Below, piece by piece: positions 9,617-18,726 of a DNA stretch of 64,000 nt. The stretch is from the NCBI RefSeq assembly GCF_008932435.1, contig NZ_WBWE01000010.1:149884-213883 (forward strand), read 5' to 3'. Origin of the DNA: Brucella pseudintermedia. Lineage in GTDB: Bacteria; Pseudomonadota; Alphaproteobacteria; Rhizobiales; Rhizobiaceae. Position 1 is the stretch's first letter; the number at the start of each line of letters is the position of its first letter. The position numbers were made by a program, and so were the translations under genes. Below the pieces are notes generated by a model that did not search any database, was not told the origin of the DNA, and worked only from the letters and a program-made list of their open reading frames with translations.

Positions 9617-10951
9617 ATGATTGCAGTACCGACGGGCACCGCGGCTTCGCCGCGCGGTCCCATCCCCTTTTACAAGCATCTTTATGTACAGGTTTTGGCG
9701 GCTATTGCTGCCGGTATTCTCCTTGGGCATTTTTATCCCGAACTGGGCACACAGCTGAAACCGCTTGGCGATGCGTTCATCAAGCTCGTGAAAATGATCA
9801 TCGCACCGGTTATCTTCCTAACCGTTGCAACCGGCATCGCCGGTATGACCGACATGAAGAAGGTCGGTCGTGTTGCCGGTAAGGCGATGATCTACTTCCT
9901 GACATTCTCGACATTCGCCCTGATTGTCGGGCTTGTCGTTGCCAACCTTGTGCAGCCGGGTTCGGGCATGCATATCGACCCGGCTTCGCTCGATCCAAAG
10001 GCCGTTGCCAATTATGCGGCCAAGGCGCACGAACAGACCATTACGGGCTTCCTGAGCAACATAATTCCGACGACAATTGTCGGCGCATTCGCTGATGGCG
10101 ACATTCTGCAAGTGCTGTTCTTCTCGGTTTTGTTCGGTATCGCATTGGCTCTGGTCGGAGACAAGGGCAAGCCGGTTACCGATTTCCTTCATGTCTTGAC
10201 CGCGCCGGTTTTCAAACTGGTTGCGATACTGATGAAGGCCGCGCCAATCGGTGCTTTTGGCGCAATGGCGTTCACCATAGGCAAATATGGCATCGGTTCG
10301 ATTGCTAATCTCGCGCTGTTGATCGGTACATTCTATCTCACGTCCGTCTTGTTCGTGCTTGTCGTTCTGGGAGCGGTCGCCCGCTACAATGGTTTCTCAA
10401 TCCTCGCGCTCATTCGCTACATCAAGGAAGAACTGCTTCTGGTTCTGGGCACTTCTTCATCTGAAGCGGCGCTCCCGGCGCTGATGGACAAGATGGAAAA
10501 GGCCGGCTGCAAGCGTTCGGTCGTGGGGCTGGTCATTCCGACCGGCTATTCGTTCAATCTGGATGGCACCAATATCTACATGACATTGGCGGCGCTTTTC
10601 ATTGCGCAGGCGACGGATATTCCACTGTCTCTGGGCGATCAGATTTTGCTGCTGCTGGTGGCCATGCTGAGCTCCAAGGGGGCGGCCGGTATTACAGGCG
10701 CGGGGTTCATTACACTGGCGGCGACTTTGTCCGTCGTTCCCGCGGTTCCCGTTGCAGGCATGGCCCTGATCCTCGGCATCGATCGCTTCATGTCGGAATG
10801 CCGGGCGCTGACAAACCTCGTCGGCAACGCAGTGGCAACCATTGTAGTGGCGCGTTGGGAAAATGAGCTCGATGCGGACAAGCTGGCCGCAGCGATGAAC
10901 GGAGCGCCTCTCGTCACAGACGTTGCTCCGCAGCTGGAACCCGCCGAATAA
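9617..10951 (+). CDS. dctA: C4-dicarboxylate:proton/sodium symporter DctA
   Basis: 444 residues from ATG 9617, with GGAGG 6 bases upstream. DAACS family: multiple hydrophobic segments, the serine-rich re-entrant loop '[16 protein letters not shown]', the '[14 protein letters not shown]' motif and '[14 protein letters not shown]' in the substrate-binding core. Imports succinate, fumarate and malate across the inner membrane. Divergent from dctBD and preceded by a sigma-54 promoter. Confidence 0.95.
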   Translation: MIAVPTGTAASPRGPIPFYKHLYVQVLAAIAAGILLGHFYPELGTQLKPLGDAFIKLVKMIIAPVIFLTVATGIAGMTDMKKVGRVAGKAMIYFLTFSTFALIVGLVVANLVQPGSGMHIDPASLDPKAVANYAAKAHEQTITGFLSNIIPTTIVGAFADGDILQVLFFSVLFGIALALVGDKGKPVTDFLHVLTAPVFKLVAILMKAAPIGAFGAMAFTIGKYGIGSIANLALLIGTFYLTSVLFVLVVLGAVARYNGFSILALIRYIKEELLLVLGTSSSEAALPALMDKMEKAGCKRSVVGLVIPTGYSFNLDGTNIYMTLAALFIAQATDIPLSLGDQILLLLVAMLSSKGAAGITGAGFITLAATLSVVPAVPVAGMALILGIDRFMSECRALTNLVGNAVATIVVARWENELDADKLAAAMNGAPLVTDVAPQLEPAE

Positions 10952-10973
10952 TAGTGATGACTTGAAAAGAAAC

Positions 10974-10992
10974 GGCCCGCTTGTCGCGGGCC
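10974..10992. terminator. Hairpin between dctA and NDH-2 genes
   Basis: GGCCCGC-ttgtc-GCGGGCC sits between the convergent stops and probably ends both transcripts. Confidence 0.7.
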
Positions 10993-11001
10993 ATTTCGTA
11001 T

Positions 11002-12270
11002 TCATCGTTCGACAGGTTTGCCCTGTGTGATCAGCCGGGCGCTATGCTGGCCGGAAATATAGGTCCACAGCCAGCTCCACGCGACGGCGGCACGACTTCT
11101 CGTGCCAATGAGAAAAAAGATGTGCGCGATGCCCCAGAACCACCAGGCGATGATGCCTTTCAGCTTGAAGCGGCCCATATCGACCACAGCAGCGCCTCTG
11201 CCAATGGTGGCGAGATTGCCCTGATGCTTGTAACGGAACGGCATGGGCGGCGTTTGTCCTTCGATACGGCTTTTTATGACTGTAGCAACATAGGCGCCTT
11301 GCTGTTTGGCGGCAGGCGCTATGCCAGGAACCGGCTTGCCGTCCGGTCCCTCAACCCAAGCCGTATCGCCGATGACGAAGATATCTTCATGGCCGGGAAC
11401 GTTAAGGTTGGACAGAACCTTCACGCGGCCTGCGCGATCGCTCTCAGCGCCAAGCCACGTCGCAGCTGGGGAAGCGGCGACGCCTGCCGCCCAGATTGCC
11501 GTACGACATGGAACGAACTCCTCGCCGACTGTAACGCCCTCGGCTGTTATATCCTTAACCGGAATCCCGAGCCGCACTTCCACCCCCAGTTTTTCCAGCG
11601 CCTTCAATGCATAATTGGACAGATCCTCAGGAAAGGCTGCCAGAATGCGCGGCCCCGCTTCAAGCAGCATGACGCGCGTTTGCCGCGTGTCGATATTACG
11701 GAATTCTGGCCATATAGTTTGCTTGGCAAGCTCTGCGATAATGCCTGCAAGTTCCACGCCGGTCGGCCCGCCACCAACGATTGCAAATGTCAGCAGCGCC
11801 TTCCGTTTTGCCTCATCGGATTCGCGTTCGGCCCGCTCAAAAGCTAAAAGCAGGCGGCGGCGAATGGTGGTTGCATCCTCAAGCGCCTTCAGTCCCGGTG
11901 CCAGCGCTTCCCATTGGTCATTGCCAAAATAGGCATGGCGCGCTCCTGTGGCGAGTACAAGCATGTCGTATGAAATTTCCGTGCCGTTTTCCAGCTGCAC
12001 CTGATGGCGTTCGGTATCAACATCCGTAACCGTTCCCAGCAACGTCGTCACTTCCTTGCGGTCGCGAAACAGGTGGCGGATCGGCCAGGCGATCTCTGAC
12101 GTAGCGAGGATAGTTGTTGCAACCTGATACAAAAGCGGCTGGAAAAGATGATGATTGCGCTGATCAATCAGCGTTATCCTGATATCGACGTTTTTGAGGT
12201 CGTGGATCAGTTGCAATCCGCCAAAACCGGCACCGACGACAATAAGATGGGGGACGCGCTTTTCGCTCAT
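11002..12270 (-). CDS. Type II NADH:quinone oxidoreductase (NDH-2)
   Basis: 422 residues. Two Rossmann motifs: FAD-binding 'IVVGAGFGGLQLIHDL' near residue 10 and NADH-binding 'FAIVGGGPTGVELAG' near 170. An NDH-2 segment 'GIAPAAKQQGAYVA' and a hydrophobic C-terminus ('IAWWFWGIAHIFFLIG') anchor it to the membrane. Oxidises NADH and passes electrons to quinone without proton pumping. Single gene with an AT-rich promoter region upstream. Confidence 0.88.
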   Translation of the reverse strand: MSEKRVPHLIVVGAGFGGLQLIHDLKNVDIRITLIDQRNHHLFQPLLYQVATTILATSEIAWPIRHLFRDRKEVTTLLGTVTDVDTERHQVQLENGTEISYDMLVLATGARHAYFGNDQWEALAPGLKALEDATTIRRRLLLAFERAERESDEAKRKALLTFAIVGGGPTGVELAGIIAELAKQTIWPEFRNIDTRQTRVMLLEAGPRILAAFPEDLSNYALKALEKLGVEVRLGIPVKDITAEGVTVGEEFVPCRTAIWAAGVAASPAATWLGAESDRAGRVKVLSNLNVPGHEDIFVIGDTAWVEGPDGKPVPGIAPAAKQQGAYVATVIKSRIEGQTPPMPFRYKHQGNLATIGRGAAVVDMGRFKLKGIIAWWFWGIAHIFFLIGTRSRAAVAWSWLWTYISGQHSARLITQGKPVER

Positions 12271-12421
12271 TATTTTGGCCTGCTTTCGTCTAAAAATGGA
12301 AAATGATAGTTACAACGCGGTTAAGATCTATTTAAATATATTTATGCCTGCGTCCCATGTGTTAAAGGCATTGCGTAATTAATTTTGCAGTCATTTCTTT
12401 GAAGGTTCGCGTTTTATACCA

Positions 12422-12874
12422 TCAGAATGATGAGAGCGCCAGCAACTCGCCCCGCACGTTATCGGCATTGCCGTTTTTAAGCTGCTTCTCAATTTCCGAA
12501 TGCGTTGCCTCCCATATTGGTACGGCTGCCGCAAGAGCAGCTTTTCCTTCCGCTGTAAGTTGCAACAACCGCTCACGCCTGTCGTCGGGGTTTACGACGA
12601 TTTCCACCCAGCCTTGCCGCCGCAACGGCTTCAGCGCTGCTGTCAGCGTTGTCTGATCCATCGCCAGAAGCTCCGCAACCGGCTTCATTGGCGGAGGCGC
12701 CGGACGATTGAGCGACATCATCAAGGAGAACTGACCGTTTGTTAGCCCCACTGGACGCAGGGCATCGTCAAAGCGGCGGGCGAGGGCGCGGGCGGCGCGC
12801 TGAACATGCAAGCAAAGGCAGGTATCTCGAACCAGAATCGTTGTTGCAAATGGTACATCGTGGCTATTTGACAT
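12422..12874 (-). CDS. MarR-family transcriptional regulator
   Basis: 150 residues. Winged-helix core 'PVAELLAMDQTTLTAALKPL' and wing 'NPDDRRERLLQLTAEG' match the MarR family. Cys residues near the start ('RDTCLCLH') could make it redox- or electrophile-sensitive. It is divergent from a DUF899 gene, whose promoter overlaps this gene's start codon and carries a perfect palindrome, so it probably represses that operon and itself. Confidence 0.85.
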   Translation of the reverse strand: MSNSHDVPFATTILVRDTCLCLHVQRAARALARRFDDALRPVGLTNGQFSLMMSLNRPAPPPMKPVAELLAMDQTTLTAALKPLRRQGWVEIVVNPDDRRERLLQLTAEGKAALAAAVPIWEATHSEIEKQLKNGNADNVRGELLALSSF

Positions 12875-12897
12875 GGCTTATTAATATTGATATCAAT
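12868..12897 (+). promoter_or_regulatory. Sigma-70-type promoter overlapped by a palindromic operator
   Basis: TTGACA (12868-12873), a 17-base spacer and TATCAA (12891-12896) form a near-consensus promoter facing the DUF899 gene. The 12-base perfect palindrome ATTGATATCAAT (12886-12897) covers the -10 box, a natural place for MarR to block polymerase. Confidence 0.65.
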
Positions 12898-12963
12898 GTA
12901 AATCGTCAAGCTAGAAGATTGAAATCGACGGGCGGGAGCAAAAGCCGGAGGAGGGCTTGCACC

Positions 12964-13689
12964 ATGAATGAGGTCGTATCCCGAGAAGTCTGGCTGGACG
13001 CGCGGCGCGCGCTTCTGGCAAGCGAGAAAGAAGCCACGCATCTGCGCGACAAGGTTAATCGAGAGCGGCAAGCCCTGCCGTGGGTGAAGGTCGACAAGGA
13101 TTACATGTTCGATACGCCTTCGGGGCGGAAAAACCTTTCCGATCTGTTCGATGGGCGCAGCCAGTTGCTGATCTACCATTTCATGTTCGGACCTGATTGG
13201 GATCAAGGCTGCACGGGATGCTCGTTCCTTGCGGACAATTTTGACGGCGCGGTGACGCATCTCAACAATCACGATGTCACGCTTGTTGCAGTTTCGCGCG
13301 GACCGCTGGCAAAACTTGAAGCCTACAAGAAGCGGATGGGATGGCATTTTCCGTGGGTTTCGTCTGAAGGCAGCGATTTCAATTTCGATTATCATGTTTC
13401 CTTCACGAAGGACGAACTCGAAAACAATCAGGTGTTCTATAATTTCGACAAGCTTCCTGCGAAAGATGCCTTCGATGAACTGCCCGGGATGAGCGCTTTC
13501 TACAAAGACGAAAACGGCACGATCTATCACACCTATTCCAGCTATGCCCGTGGCATCGAGGAGTGGATAGGCACTCTGATGATCCTCGACCGTGCCCCCA
13601 AGGGCCGCAACGAAAACGGGACCATGCATTTCGTCAAACGGCATGATGAATACGAAACAAAGGCCTCCAAACATAGCTGCTGCGGCTGA
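12964..13689 (+). CDS. DUF899 thioredoxin-like family protein
   Basis: 241 residues from ATG 12964, with GGAGGAGGG about 10 bases upstream. Conserved blocks 'LLIYHFMFGPDWDQGCTGCSFLAD', 'VAVSRGPLAKLEAYKKRMGW' and 'HTYSSYARGIEEW' identify DUF899. The C-x-x-C in 'GCTGCS' sits where thioredoxin-fold proteins carry the active site, and the protein ends in 'SCCG'. Probably a cytosolic redox protein; reaction unknown. First gene after the MarR-controlled promoter, followed 37 bases later by a VOC gene. Confidence 0.85.
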   Translation: MNEVVSREVWLDARRALLASEKEATHLRDKVNRERQALPWVKVDKDYMFDTPSGRKNLSDLFDGRSQLLIYHFMFGPDWDQGCTGCSFLADNFDGAVTHLNNHDVTLVAVSRGPLAKLEAYKKRMGWHFPWVSSEGSDFNFDYHVSFTKDELENNQVFYNFDKLPAKDAFDELPGMSAFYKDENGTIYHTYSSYARGIEEWIGTLMILDRAPKGRNENGTMHFVKRHDEYETKASKHSCCG

Positions 13690-13726
13690 TCGTCCGAACG
13701 CAAGATAATCCGAGGGAGTACATTCA

Positions 13727-14503
13727 ATGAAACAGGGCTCATCTCCGTTCGTCTGGTACGAACTTATGACGACCGATACGGACAATGCGCAGGATTTTTA
13801 TACAAAAGTCGTCGGCTGGGCCGCGAAGGACGCCGGCGTTCCCGGCATGAAATATACGTTGTTTGAGGTACCCGGATGCATGATCGCGGGCATGATGTCG
13901 ATTGCGGACATGCCGAAGGAGGATTGCGGAGGCCAACCGGGATGGCTCGGTTATGTCGGTGTTGGGAATGCCGACGACTACGCCCGAAAAGTTGAAGCGG
14001 AAGGCGGGAAGGTTCTCAGAGCACCGCAGGATATCCCGAATATCGGGCGGTTTGCTATCGTGTCCGACCCGCAAGGCGGTGTCTTTGCGCTTTTCGAGCC
14101 GATGGGCGACATGCCGGCTCCAGCTGACTTCGGTTCGCGCAAACCGGGACATCCAGGATGGCACGAACTCCATGCGAAGGACTGCGAGACGGTATTTCCT
14201 TTCTATGAGAAGGTGTTTGGCTGGAAACTCTCGCGCAATTTCGACATGGGGCCTATGGGCAATTACAAGATATTCAGCGTCGACGGCGCCGATCACGGCG
14301 GCATCATGACCGCACCTCCCGGCACACCGGTCGGCTGGGGTTTCTACTTCATGGTGGAAGGGATCAAGGATGCAGCCAGCAGGGTCAAGTCTCTTGGCGG
14401 AACCGTCCTGCAAGAACCGATGGAAGTGCCGAACGGCGAATGGGTTGTTCAATGCAGGGACCCGCAAGGCGTGAGCATCTCGCTCGTCGCGTCGAAACCG
14501 TAG
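13727..14503 (+). CDS. VOC (glyoxalase/bleomycin-resistance) superfamily protein, two domains
   Basis: 258 residues with two repeated betaalphabetabetabeta halves: 'SPFVWYELMTTDTDNAQDFY' begins the first and 'HPGWHELHAKDCETVFPFY' the second. 'VVQCRDPQGVSISLV' closes the second. This 'VOC family protein' type is often encoded beside DUF899 and DUF1428 genes. Substrate unknown. GAGGGA lies before the start; probably one operon with the DUF899 gene. Confidence 0.82.
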   Translation: MKQGSSPFVWYELMTTDTDNAQDFYTKVVGWAAKDAGVPGMKYTLFEVPGCMIAGMMSIADMPKEDCGGQPGWLGYVGVGNADDYARKVEAEGGKVLRAPQDIPNIGRFAIVSDPQGGVFALFEPMGDMPAPADFGSRKPGHPGWHELHAKDCETVFPFYEKVFGWKLSRNFDMGPMGNYKIFSVDGADHGGIMTAPPGTPVGWGFYFMVEGIKDAASRVKSLGGTVLQEPMEVPNGEWVVQCRDPQGVSISLVASKP

Positions 14504-14586
14504 AAATACTGCACTCCGCGATTGACTGCCGATACATTTACGATGATTGGATGCTACATCGAAACCTATCGGCGGAAGATCGACCC

Positions 14587-15537
14587 ATGCAGGAAAGAAG
14601 GGCGCGTCAGTCTCAAAGGTCTGGGACTGTTCTCTCGGCAGATGTCGGTGGGTCCTTCATTCGGCTTGCGCGCTCCACCCATCCGGGAAATATCGAGCTT
14701 CTCGAAAAATTGCCCACTCCAGCTGACAGCTGGGACGAATTTGGTCGCGCGCTGGAAACCGTACTGCGGACTCACGCGTCGAACGACGAGTGGCCACTTG
14801 CTCTCTCCATCGCCGGTTTGGTCGATCCGGACACGATGACTGCTCTGTCGGCAAATATTCCCTGCATTACAGGTCACAGGCTGAGCGTGGAACTTGGCGA
14901 GCGATTGCAACGTCGGGTCATCGCGGCCAATGATGCCGACTGTCTGGCGCTTGCCGAAGCGATCGAAGGGGCGGGTAAAGGACACGACATTGTTTTCTGT
15001 GCCGTACTTGGCACAGGCGTCGGCGGCGGGCTGGTTGTCGATGGTCGGTTGGTTCGAGGTAAGGGCGGACTGACAGGCGAATGGGGACACGGTCCGATCC
15101 TCAACACATCCGTAGAGATTAACGGACAGGCTGTAGCGGTCCCGCGCTTCAGTTGCGGCTGCGGGCAAAGCGGTTGTGTCGATACCATTGGCGGCGCGCG
15201 CGGGATCGAGAGACTGCATCGCTTTCTGAACGCTGCCGATGCAACGAGTCATGGGATTATACAGGACTGGCTCGCCGGCTGCGAGAAGGCTACGAGGACA
15301 GTCTCCGCCTATCTCCAGCTGGTTGCCGATCCGCTGGCTGCCGTTGTCAACATAACCGGCACATCGATCATTCCGGTAGGTGGCGGACTTGCCACGGCGT
15401 CCGAGCTGATTTCAGCGATTGACGAGGCGGTGAGAGCCCGAATCCTGCGCAAGACGGAGCAGCCTATAGTCGTTCCCGGAATATTCGGCAGCGACGGCAG
15501 TTTGGTCGGGGCAGCAATATTGGGGCATCAGGCGTGA
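14587..15537 (+). CDS. ROK-family sugar kinase
   Basis: 316 residues from ATG 14587 (GGCGGAAG upstream); a longer in-frame start at 14551 lacks a ribosome site. ATP-binding 'LSADVGGSFIRLA', the catalytic segment 'IAANDADCLALAEA' (base Asp in NDAD), glycine-rich 'LGTGVGGGLVVDGRL' and the zinc motif 'CGCGQSGCVDTIGG' are ROK hallmarks. Likely phosphorylates a hexose or N-acetyl-hexosamine (NagK/NanK-like); the exact sugar cannot be told. Overlaps cutC by 4 bases. Confidence 0.82.
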   Translation: MQERRARQSQRSGTVLSADVGGSFIRLARSTHPGNIELLEKLPTPADSWDEFGRALETVLRTHASNDEWPLALSIAGLVDPDTMTALSANIPCITGHRLSVELGERLQRRVIAANDADCLALAEAIEGAGKGHDIVFCAVLGTGVGGGLVVDGRLVRGKGGLTGEWGHGPILNTSVEINGQAVAVPRFSCGCGQSGCVDTIGGARGIERLHRFLNAADATSHGIIQDWLAGCEKATRTVSAYLQLVADPLAAVVNITGTSIIPVGGGLATASELISAIDEAVRARILRKTEQPIVVPGIFGSDGSLVGAAILGHQA

Positions 15538-16256
15538 GCGTGTTACTCGAAGTCTGCGTGGATAGCGCCGAAGGCCTACATTCGGCGATCGAAGGCGGCG
15601 CGGATCGCATCGAACTCTGTTCCGCCCTTGACCTGGGCGGCTTGACGCCCTCGCAGGCATTGATGGAGCTTGCTTCAAAAGTGCCGATTCCAGTCTACGC
15701 TATGATCCGGCCCCGTGCGGGCAGCTTTTGTTTCTCGGCTGAAGACGAAGCCATCATGGCGGCAGATATCAACAATGCCAGAAATGCCGGTTTGGCAGGC
15801 GTCGTCCTGGGCGCTTCGCTCGGGGACGGTTCCCTGGATGTTGCCTTGCTGGAAAGACTGATCGCGGAAGCAAAAGGTCTCGGAACCACGCTCCACCGCG
15901 CCTTTGATCTCGTGCCCGAAGCAGAAAGAGCGCTGGAGCAGGCAGTTGCGCTCGGCTTCGAACGCATCCTGACATCCGGTCTTTCGCGAACCGCGGAAGA
16001 CGGACTGGACAACTTGCGGCGGCTGGCGGGAATAGCCGACAAGCGCATCAGCATCATGCCAGGCAGCGGCGTCAGTCCGGGAAATATAGGTCGGATACTA
16101 GAAGTAACCGGCGCGACGGAAGTTCATGCTTCATGTCGCGTTTCAGTCGAAGAAAAGGATTCTCGTGCAATCGCCTTCGGTTTCGCTGCAGAACGATCCT
16201 TTCGAACGTCAGCCCGGCGCGTAAGGGAGCTAAAAGCCGCAATCGGCCATATATAA
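15534..16256 (+). CDS. cutC: CutC family TIM-barrel protein
   Basis: 240 residues. 'LEVCVDSAEGLHSAIEGGADRIELC' near the start, 'IPVYAMIRPRAGSF', 'TTLHRAFDLVPE' and 'ILTSGLSRTAEDGL' with 'IMPGSGVSPGNI' are the conserved CutC blocks. Historically called a copper homeostasis protein; that role is disputed in bacteria. The overlap with the ROK kinase suggests a sugar-related function here. Confidence 0.85.
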   Translation: MSVLLEVCVDSAEGLHSAIEGGADRIELCSALDLGGLTPSQALMELASKVPIPVYAMIRPRAGSFCFSAEDEAIMAADINNARNAGLAGVVLGASLGDGSLDVALLERLIAEAKGLGTTLHRAFDLVPEAERALEQAVALGFERILTSGLSRTAEDGLDNLRRLAGIADKRISIMPGSGVSPGNIGRILEVTGATEVHASCRVSVEEKDSRAIAFGFAAERSFRTSARRVRELKAAIGHI

Positions 16257-16398
16257 AGGTCGTTGATTCCAAATTCCGCGTCTGCGGCGGTGCTGCTTGT
16301 GCGCTCCGGCCAGTTCGTGGAAAAGGAAATTCCTATACACTTCGAGGTGACATCTAAACCCTATTGCTACTCCGAAAGAGTTTGAGTAGAAGTGACAT

Positions 16399-16508
16399 CA
16401 CATCAAGAGTTGGGGCGACGCCCAACGCCAACCTGCCTCTCCGGGCAAGGTGGTACTCTCTTTAAAGGGAGGATGTGGCCAAACCGGCAAATATACGGAT
16501 GAAGCCAC
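16399..16508 (+). promoter_or_regulatory. SAM-I-clan-like riboswitch upstream of metAA
   Basis: P1 CACATC (16399-16404) pairs with GATGTG (16472-16477); the strand then reads AAGAG as in the S-box. P2 is GTTGGG/CCCAAC (16409-16414/16421-16426). P3 is ACCTGCC/GGCAAGGT (16431-16437/16444-16451), with the family-like GCCAACC...AAGGTGGTA core. P4 is CTCTC/GGGAG (16456-16460/16467-16471). GTGGC (16475-16479) can instead pair with GCCAC (16504-16508), which would break P1: a plausible expression platform. The short P2 without a kink-turn recalls SAM-IV or SAM-I/IV variants. Fold drawn by hand. Confidence 0.6.
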
Positions 16509-16546
16509 TCGCGTCAGCTCCAACATAAACTAGGGACCGACGCGAC

Positions 16547-17467
16547 ATGCCGATTAAAATTCCTGACGATCTGCCAGCAACCAGTGTTCTCGAGGCCGAG
16601 GGCGTTATGGTGATGCGAGAAGCAGATGCCATTCGTCAGGATATTCGTCCGCTGAAGATCGGTCTTCTCAACCTGATGCCTAACAAGGTCACCACCGAGA
16701 CGCAGATTGCGCGCCTTCTCGGCGCGACGCCGTTGCAGGTGGAGCTGACCCTTGTTCGGATCACCAATCATGTGGCGCGCCACACGCCCGCCGATCACAT
16801 GCTGTCCTTCTATCAGCCATGGGAAGACGTGCAGGATCAACGCTTTGATGGCTTTGTCATCACGGGTGCTCCGGTCGAGCGTCTCGAATTCGAGGAAGTT
16901 ACCTATTGGGACGAAATGCAGCGTGTTTTCGACTGGACCCAGACCCATGTGCACCGGACGTTGAATATATGTTGGGCGGCGCAGGCCGCTGTGCATCATT
17001 TCCATGGCATGGGCAAGTATGAACTGCCGAACAAGGCGTCAGGTGTCTATAGCCAGCGCAACCTTGCGCCGTCTTCGCCATACCTCCGCGGATTTTCAGA
17101 CGATTTCAAAATCCCGGTTTCACGCTGGACCGAGGTACGCAAAAGCGACATTCCAGCGAATAGCGGGCTGAAGGTGCTGGTTGACAGTCCGGAGACGGGC
17201 CTCTGCCTGTTGGACGACCCGCTTCACCGCTCACTGCATATGTTCAATCATGTGGAGTATGACACCACATCGCTTGCCGATGAGTATTTCCGCGACATTC
17301 AGGTCCAGCCTGACACGAAGGTTCCGGCAAACTATTTCCCCGGAGACGACGCGACGCGCCAGCCGGAAAATCGCTGGCGCAGCCACGCGCATCTTCTGTT
17401 CGGAAACTGGATCAACGAGATGTACCAATCGACGCCATACGACCTTGAAAAGATCGGGAAGCGTTAA
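16547..17467 (+). CDS. metAA: Homoserine O-acetyltransferase MetAA
   Basis: 306 residues, MetA (not MetX) fold. Catalytic Cys142 ('LNICWAAQA'), His235 and Glu237 ('FNHVEYD') fall exactly at the family positions. Residue 111 is Glu ('[14 protein letters not shown]'); in this family Glu111 goes with acetyl-CoA use and Gly111 with succinyl-CoA, so the product should be O-acetyl-homoserine despite the common label 'succinyltransferase'. First step of methionine synthesis. A SAM-I-like leader precedes it. Confidence 0.92.
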   Translation: MPIKIPDDLPATSVLEAEGVMVMREADAIRQDIRPLKIGLLNLMPNKVTTETQIARLLGATPLQVELTLVRITNHVARHTPADHMLSFYQPWEDVQDQRFDGFVITGAPVERLEFEEVTYWDEMQRVFDWTQTHVHRTLNICWAAQAAVHHFHGMGKYELPNKASGVYSQRNLAPSSPYLRGFSDDFKIPVSRWTEVRKSDIPANSGLKVLVDSPETGLCLLDDPLHRSLHMFNHVEYDTTSLADEYFRDIQVQPDTKVPANYFPGDDATRQPENRWRSHAHLLFGNWINEMYQSTPYDLEKIGKR

Positions 17468-18578
17468 GAGCGCATAGCAAGGACAGCGCGACCAGAACGG
17501 ACCCTGTCCAGGGCAGGGTCTGCAACGATATGTATTCTAACGCAAGCCCGCCTGTCGCCGTGCCCAAGGCCACGCCCAGATGCATGGCGGAGAGGTTGAT
17601 CCCGACACCGGCCTCTGCCGTTTCGGGATCGGTCGCAATGAGAAAACTTTGTACCACCGGTGATATCATCCAGCTCAAACAAGCCCAGATCATCAATACC
17701 GCACCGAAAGCAGTGCTGGAGCTGATCGCAAACGGTATCGCCATCAACGCCGTCAGGTAGAGGAACGGTGTCAGCACGACGGCCAGTCGCGGCGATAGCT
17801 TATCGGCGAGCAGACCGCCGAGATAGCCACCTGTCATGCCGGCCAGTCCAAAAGCCAGCATGGCCCATATAATTCTCTGCGAAGAGATATGCACTGCTTC
17901 CAGAAGGTAGGGTGCGAGATAAGCGAACAGCACGAAGTGGCCGCCAATCATGAGGATGGAAACCAGCTGCGCCGATACCAGCCGGAAGGACCTCAGGTGC
18001 GGCATATAGGGCGGCAAGCCGCGCTGGCTGCGCCCCGTGCTGGCCAATGCCCACATTGAAAGGAGCTGAACCAAGGCTGCTGCGGATGCGAGGCACAAGA
18101 AAACTGCGCGCCAGCCCAGCCACTCATTGACAATCATTCCTGTGGGGACACCTGCAACCATCGATCCGCTGATACCCATGAATATGATTCCGATGGCGCG
18201 CCCGCGCATTGCCGGATCGACCAATTCCGTCGCCAGCATCGTGGCAATCAGGCAAACGGCTGCGCTTGCCGCAGCCATCCCGATACGCGCGGCAAACAGG
18301 ACCCCGTAGTTGGGGCTCAAGCTCGCGGCGATATTGCTCGCGATGAAAACACCCAACGCAGAGACCAGAATAGCTTTCCGCTCAAGCCGCGTAGTGAGGA
18401 TGAGCAGCAGCGGAGCGGCAAGCGCAAAGGTAATCGAGAAAATAGACGTCAGTTGGCCAGCGGCGCTGACGGAAACGTCCAAGCCGCTGGCGATGCCTGG
18501 AAGAATACCTACAATGATATTCTCGGCGGTGCCGGTAACGAACGTCGCCAGCGCCAGCACAAATATCCGGATGTCCAT
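17412..18578 (-). CDS. MFS transporter, DHA1/AraJ-like exporter
   Basis: About 388 residues from ATG 18578, with AAAGGGA just upstream; an ATG six codons earlier lacks a ribosome site. Twelve hydrophobic segments, with the MFS signature '[22 protein letters not shown]' in the first half and '[14 protein letters not shown]' at the central loop. Resembles arabinose-efflux-type permeases; substrate unknown. Its 3' end overlaps the convergent metAA 3' end by 56 bases, so the last ~18 codons are shared DNA. Confidence 0.82.
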   Translation of the reverse strand: MDIRIFVLALATFVTGTAENIIVGILPGIASGLDVSVSAAGQLTSIFSITFALAAPLLLILTTRLERKAILVSALGVFIASNIAASLSPNYGVLFAARIGMAAASAAVCLIATMLATELVDPAMRGRAIGIIFMGISGSMVAGVPTGMIVNEWLGWRAVFLCLASAAALVQLLSMWALASTGRSQRGLPPYMPHLRSFRLVSAQLVSILMIGGHFVLFAYLAPYLLEAVHISSQRIIWAMLAFGLAGMTGGYLGGLLADKLSPRLAVVLTPFLYLTALMAIPFAISSSTAFGAVLMIWACLSWMISPVVQSFLIATDPETAEAGVGINLSAMHLGVALGTATGGLALEYISLQTLPWTGSVLVALSLLCALNASRSFQGRMASIGTSR

Positions 18579-18726
18579 GTTTGTCGTCCCTTTCATGGTA
18601 ACACCATGCGGGCGACCAATGTCCCGGCATGGCGATGTTGCATGCCGGGTTTCGAGGCAAAGCTTCGGTTATCCCTGATATGATCTCATAACATTCAAAC
18701 GGGCGTCTTGCCAGCTTCGAGGGCCA

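Noticed and set aside
16257..16546. SAM-II riboswitch upstream of metAA
   Set aside because: The SAM-II pattern (TGATTT...GCTTGCAGCC type) is not found; the fold seen fits the SAM-I clan better.
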